In this document: one piece after another, positions 61,951 through 64,000 of the stretch
How the letters are laid out: each line of letters begins with the position of its first letter
Position numbering within the stretch: position 1 is the stretch's first letter
Notes under the pieces: generated by a model
The model's input: only the letters and a program-made list of their open reading frames with translations
Told to the model about the DNA's origin: nothing
Databases searched by the model: none
Position numbers and translations under genes: made by a program
Source: JBBSNV01 sp964458605
Lineage (GTDB): Bacteria > Pseudomonadota > Alphaproteobacteria > Reyranellales > JAQSWP01
Assembly (NCBI GenBank): GCA_964458605.1
Contig: CAYWLS010000002.1
Location: forward strand, 1 to 64,000
Length of the DNA stretch: 64,000 nt
Direction of reading: 5' to 3'

Positions 61951-62850
61951 ATGGCGCAACAGGCACCCGCGCTGCGCTTTGCCGGCTCCTTCAGCCTGGT
62001 GGTGCGGCAGTTTCCGCGCCACCGCGCTGCCATGGCCGGCTTTGTCTTCCTGCTGCTGATCTGCCTGGCCGCCATCCTGGCGCCGTGGATCGCACCCTAC
62101 GATCCCGTGCGCATCAGCCTGTCGGCCAAGCTGCAGGCGCCGTCCTTCGCCCATCTCATGGGCACCGACCATTTCGGCCGCGATATCTTCTCGCGCATCC
62201 TCTATGGCGGACGGGTCTCGCTGTCGGTCGGCATGCTGGTGGTGGGCTTCGCCTTCTTCGTCGGCGTGCCGCTGGGCCTGGCCTCGGGCTATATCGGCGG
62301 CCGCTTCGACAACTTCCTGATGCGCCTGGTGGACGGCTTCCTGACCTTCCCGCCGCTGCTGCTGGCGGTGGCGCTAGTCGGCCTACTTGGGCCCGACATC
62401 CAGAACGTCATGCTCGCGCTGGGGCTGGTGCAGGCGCCGGTACTGGCGCGCATGGTGCGGGCCAGCACCCTGTCGGTGCGCGAGGAGGTCTATGTGACGG
62501 CGGCGCGGGCGCTGGGCGCCGGGCCGATGCGCGTGATCGTCTCCTACATGCTGCGCAACATCGTCTCGCCCATCGTGGTGCAGCTCACCGTGGTGTTCGC
62601 CGCCGCCGTGGTGGCCGAGGCCTCGCTGAGCTTCCTGGGCTTCGGCACCCAGCCGCCGACTCCGAGCTGGGGCCGCGACATGAACGAGGCGCGCCGCTAT
62701 CTGGGCGACGCGCCGTGGATGTTCTTCGCGCCGACCGGCGTGATCGCGCTGTGCGTGCTCAGCATCAACTTCCTGGGCGACGGGCTGCGCGACGCGCTCG
62801 ACCCGCGTTCCTGGCGCACGCGCCGCCAGATCCAGCCGGAAAACCCGTGA
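61951..62850 (+). CDS. Peptide-type ABC transporter permease (DppC-like)
   Basis: This is the second membrane subunit, 299 residues. It contains the DppC/OppC N-terminal extension ahead of the permease domain, LMGTDHFGRDIFSRILYGGR near 69-88, the coupling loop VYVTAARALGAGPMRVIVSY near 181-200, and the conserved EASLSFLGFGTQPPTPSWGR near 225-244. The last base of its stop is the first base of the next start (62850), coupling translation. Confidence 0.93.
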   Translation: MAQQAPALRFAGSFSLVVRQFPRHRAAMAGFVFLLLICLAAILAPWIAPYDPVRISLSAKLQAPSFAHLMGTDHFGRDIFSRILYGGRVSLSVGMLVVGFAFFVGVPLGLASGYIGGRFDNFLMRLVDGFLTFPPLLLAVALVGLLGPDIQNVMLALGLVQAPVLARMVRASTLSVREEVYVTAARALGAGPMRVIVSYMLRNIVSPIVVQLTVVFAAAVVAEASLSFLGFGTQPPTPSWGRDMNEARRYLGDAPWMFFAPTGVIALCVLSINFLGDGLRDALDPRSWRTRRQIQPENP

Positions 62851-63821
62851 TGCCGCTGCTCAGCGTCCGCAACCTGCATACCAGGTTCGCCACCGACCGC
62901 GGCACCGTCCAGGCGGTCAACGGCGTGTCGTTCGACCTGGAGGAGGGCGAGATCCTGGGCCTGGTGGGCGAGAGCGGCAGCGGCAAGAGCGTCACCGCCC
63001 TGTCGATCATGCGCCTGGTGCCCGAGCCGCCCGGCAAGGTCAGCGCCGATGCGCTGACCTTGGACGGCGTGGACCTGCTGCGCCTGTCGGAAGCCCAGGC
63101 GCGGGAGATCCGCGGCGCGCGCATGGCCATGGTGTTCCAGGATCCGATGCGCTCGCTCAACCCGGTGCTGACCATCGGCCGGCAGCTCACCGAGGTGCTG
63201 CGCCGGCACGAGAAGCTCGATGCCGCCGCCGCCCGCCGGCGTGCCATCGAGCTGCTGGAGATGGTCGGCATCCCGCTGGCCGAGAAGCGGCTGGGCGCCT
63301 ATCCGCACCAGTTCTCCGGCGGCATGCGCCAGCGCGTCATGATCGCCATCGCCCTGTCCTGCAATCCGCGCCTGCTGATCGCCGACGAGGCGACGACGGC
63401 GTTGGACGTCACCATCCAGGCGCAGATCATCGAGCTGGTGAAGCGCCTGACCCGGGAGCGCGGCACCTCGGTGATCTGGATCAGCCACGATCTGGGCGTG
63501 GTGGCCGGGCTGTGCGACCGGGTCAATGTCATGTATGCCGGCAATATCGTGGAATCGGCGCCGGTCGGCGAGCTGTTCCACCGTCCCAGTCACGGCTACA
63601 CGCTGGGCCTGATGGGCTCCACGCCGCGGGTCGACGGCCGGGGCGTCCGGCGGCTGACGCAGATCGAGGGCGTGCCGCCCAACCTGATCGACCCGATGCC
63701 GCTATGCCCGTTCCTGCCGCGCTGTCGCGTGGCGGTGGCCGCCTGTCGCCAGCGTGCGCCCGCGCCGCGCCATTTCGGCCAGGCGCATTGGGCCAGCTGC
63801 TTCGCCGATCTCGCCCCATGA
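62850..63821 (+). CDS. Peptide-type ABC transporter ATP-binding protein (DppD-like)
   Basis: This is the first ATPase of the importer, 323 residues. Walker A is GLVGESGSGKSVTALS near 36-51, the Q-loop region MAMVFQDPMRSLNPVLTIGR lies near 91-110, the signature is FSGGMRQRVMIAIAL near 153-167 and Walker B is RLLIADEATTALDVT. The C-terminus holds the oligopeptide-transporter extension with cysteines (PLCPFLPRCRVAVAACRQ), a region that can bind an iron-sulfur cluster in related proteins. Its stop overlaps the next start. Confidence 0.94.
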   Translation: MPLLSVRNLHTRFATDRGTVQAVNGVSFDLEEGEILGLVGESGSGKSVTALSIMRLVPEPPGKVSADALTLDGVDLLRLSEAQAREIRGARMAMVFQDPMRSLNPVLTIGRQLTEVLRRHEKLDAAAARRRAIELLEMVGIPLAEKRLGAYPHQFSGGMRQRVMIAIALSCNPRLLIADEATTALDVTIQAQIIELVKRLTRERGTSVIWISHDLGVVAGLCDRVNVMYAGNIVESAPVGELFHRPSHGYTLGLMGSTPRVDGRGVRRLTQIEGVPPNLIDPMPLCPFLPRCRVAVAACRQRAPAPRHFGQAHWASCFADLAP

Positions 63822-64000
63822 GCACCTTGTTGCAAGTGGAGGACCTCGAGGTCCATTTCGGCGCGCCCGGCGGCCTGGTCCGGGCGGTGGACGGCGTCAG
63901 CTTCCAGGTCGAGCGCGGCCGCACTCTGGGACTGGTGGGCGAGTCGGGCTGCGGCAAGTCGACCACCGGCTACGCCATCTTGCAATTGCTGCGTCCCGCC
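63818..64000 (+). CDS. Peptide-type ABC transporter ATP-binding protein (DppF-like), 3' end outside window
   Basis: Only the first 61 codons are visible, from the ATG at 63818 that overlaps the previous stop. They include the start STLLQVEDLEVHFGAPGGL and the complete Walker A GLVGESGCGKSTTGYA. The position after a DppD-like gene and the GESGCGKST form indicate the second ATPase subunit (DppF/OppF type). Nothing can be said about the remainder. Confidence 0.9.
   Translation, partial: MSTLLQVEDLEVHFGAPGGLVRAVDGVSFQVERGRTLGLVGESGCGKSTTGYAILQLLRPA

Overview
The window is 64 kb of a high-GC alphaproteobacterial chromosome. The left two thirds follow a gene order I associate with Rhodospirillales-type genomes: nuoLMN-birA-coaX-rnj-mce, then proS-lol genes-dnaE, then rpsB-tsf-pyrH-frr-uppS-cdsA-dxr-rseP-bamA-skp-fabZ, then gltA, gltX, comEC, lexA, moeA, moaC, trpC and trpD. 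Two regulatory marks also fit this class: a GTTC-N7-GTTC SOS box in front of lexA, and a probable alpha-r8 (MmgR-like) small RNA after the nuo operon. No rRNA, tRNA, transposase, phage gene or CRISPR array was found.

Layout. 1-8439 is one + strand operon: complex I antiporter subunits (nuoL cut by the window edge, nuoM, nuoN), biotin ligase, type III pantothenate kinase, RNase J, methylmalonyl-CoA epimerase and a DUF1467 membrane protein. 8440-8795 is an AT-richer spacer with a candidate sRNA and three intrinsic terminators, facing a purine-type NCS2 permease. 10335-18390 holds proS, two tandem LolC/LolE-type permeases, lolD and dnaE. 18392-20721 holds a dienelactone hydrolase-like gene, a TfoX_N protein and an MFS transporter. 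20951-32582 is the rpsB to fabZ growth and envelope block. Here the lpxD, lpxA, lpxI and lpxB genes that normally flank fabZ are absent, and a glyoxalase I gene takes their place.

32630-43459 carries a frameshifted acetyltransferase, citrate synthase, gltX, comEC, SOS-controlled lexA, molybdenum cofactor genes and trpC/trpD. trpG is not next to trpD. It lies 5.3 kb away at 48765-49376, beyond an accessory segment (43.6-48.7 kb) with a cation efflux transporter, an unknown protein, a twice-frameshifted secreted protein, an ArsR relic broken by a 13-bp duplication, a methyltransferase plus glycosyltransferase-like pair, a 12-bp tandem repeat and an Asp/Glu racemase.

49635-64000 is metabolic and transport territory: PEP synthase, a BenE-type carrier, a TauE/SafE permease and an EamA transporter. 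The most system-like part comes last: a small AtzG/GatC-like protein with an amidase, a LysR regulator, a DUF4392 (D-glutamate cyclase) protein and a five-gene peptide-type ABC transporter cut by the right edge. An 11-bp perfect dyad between the LysR gene and the cyclase gene is a probable operator. I read this as a regulated import and processing pathway for an amide- or D-glutamate-containing compound; that is inference.

Three single-base deletions account for the two frameshifted genes, so sequencing error must be excluded before either is called a true pseudogene.
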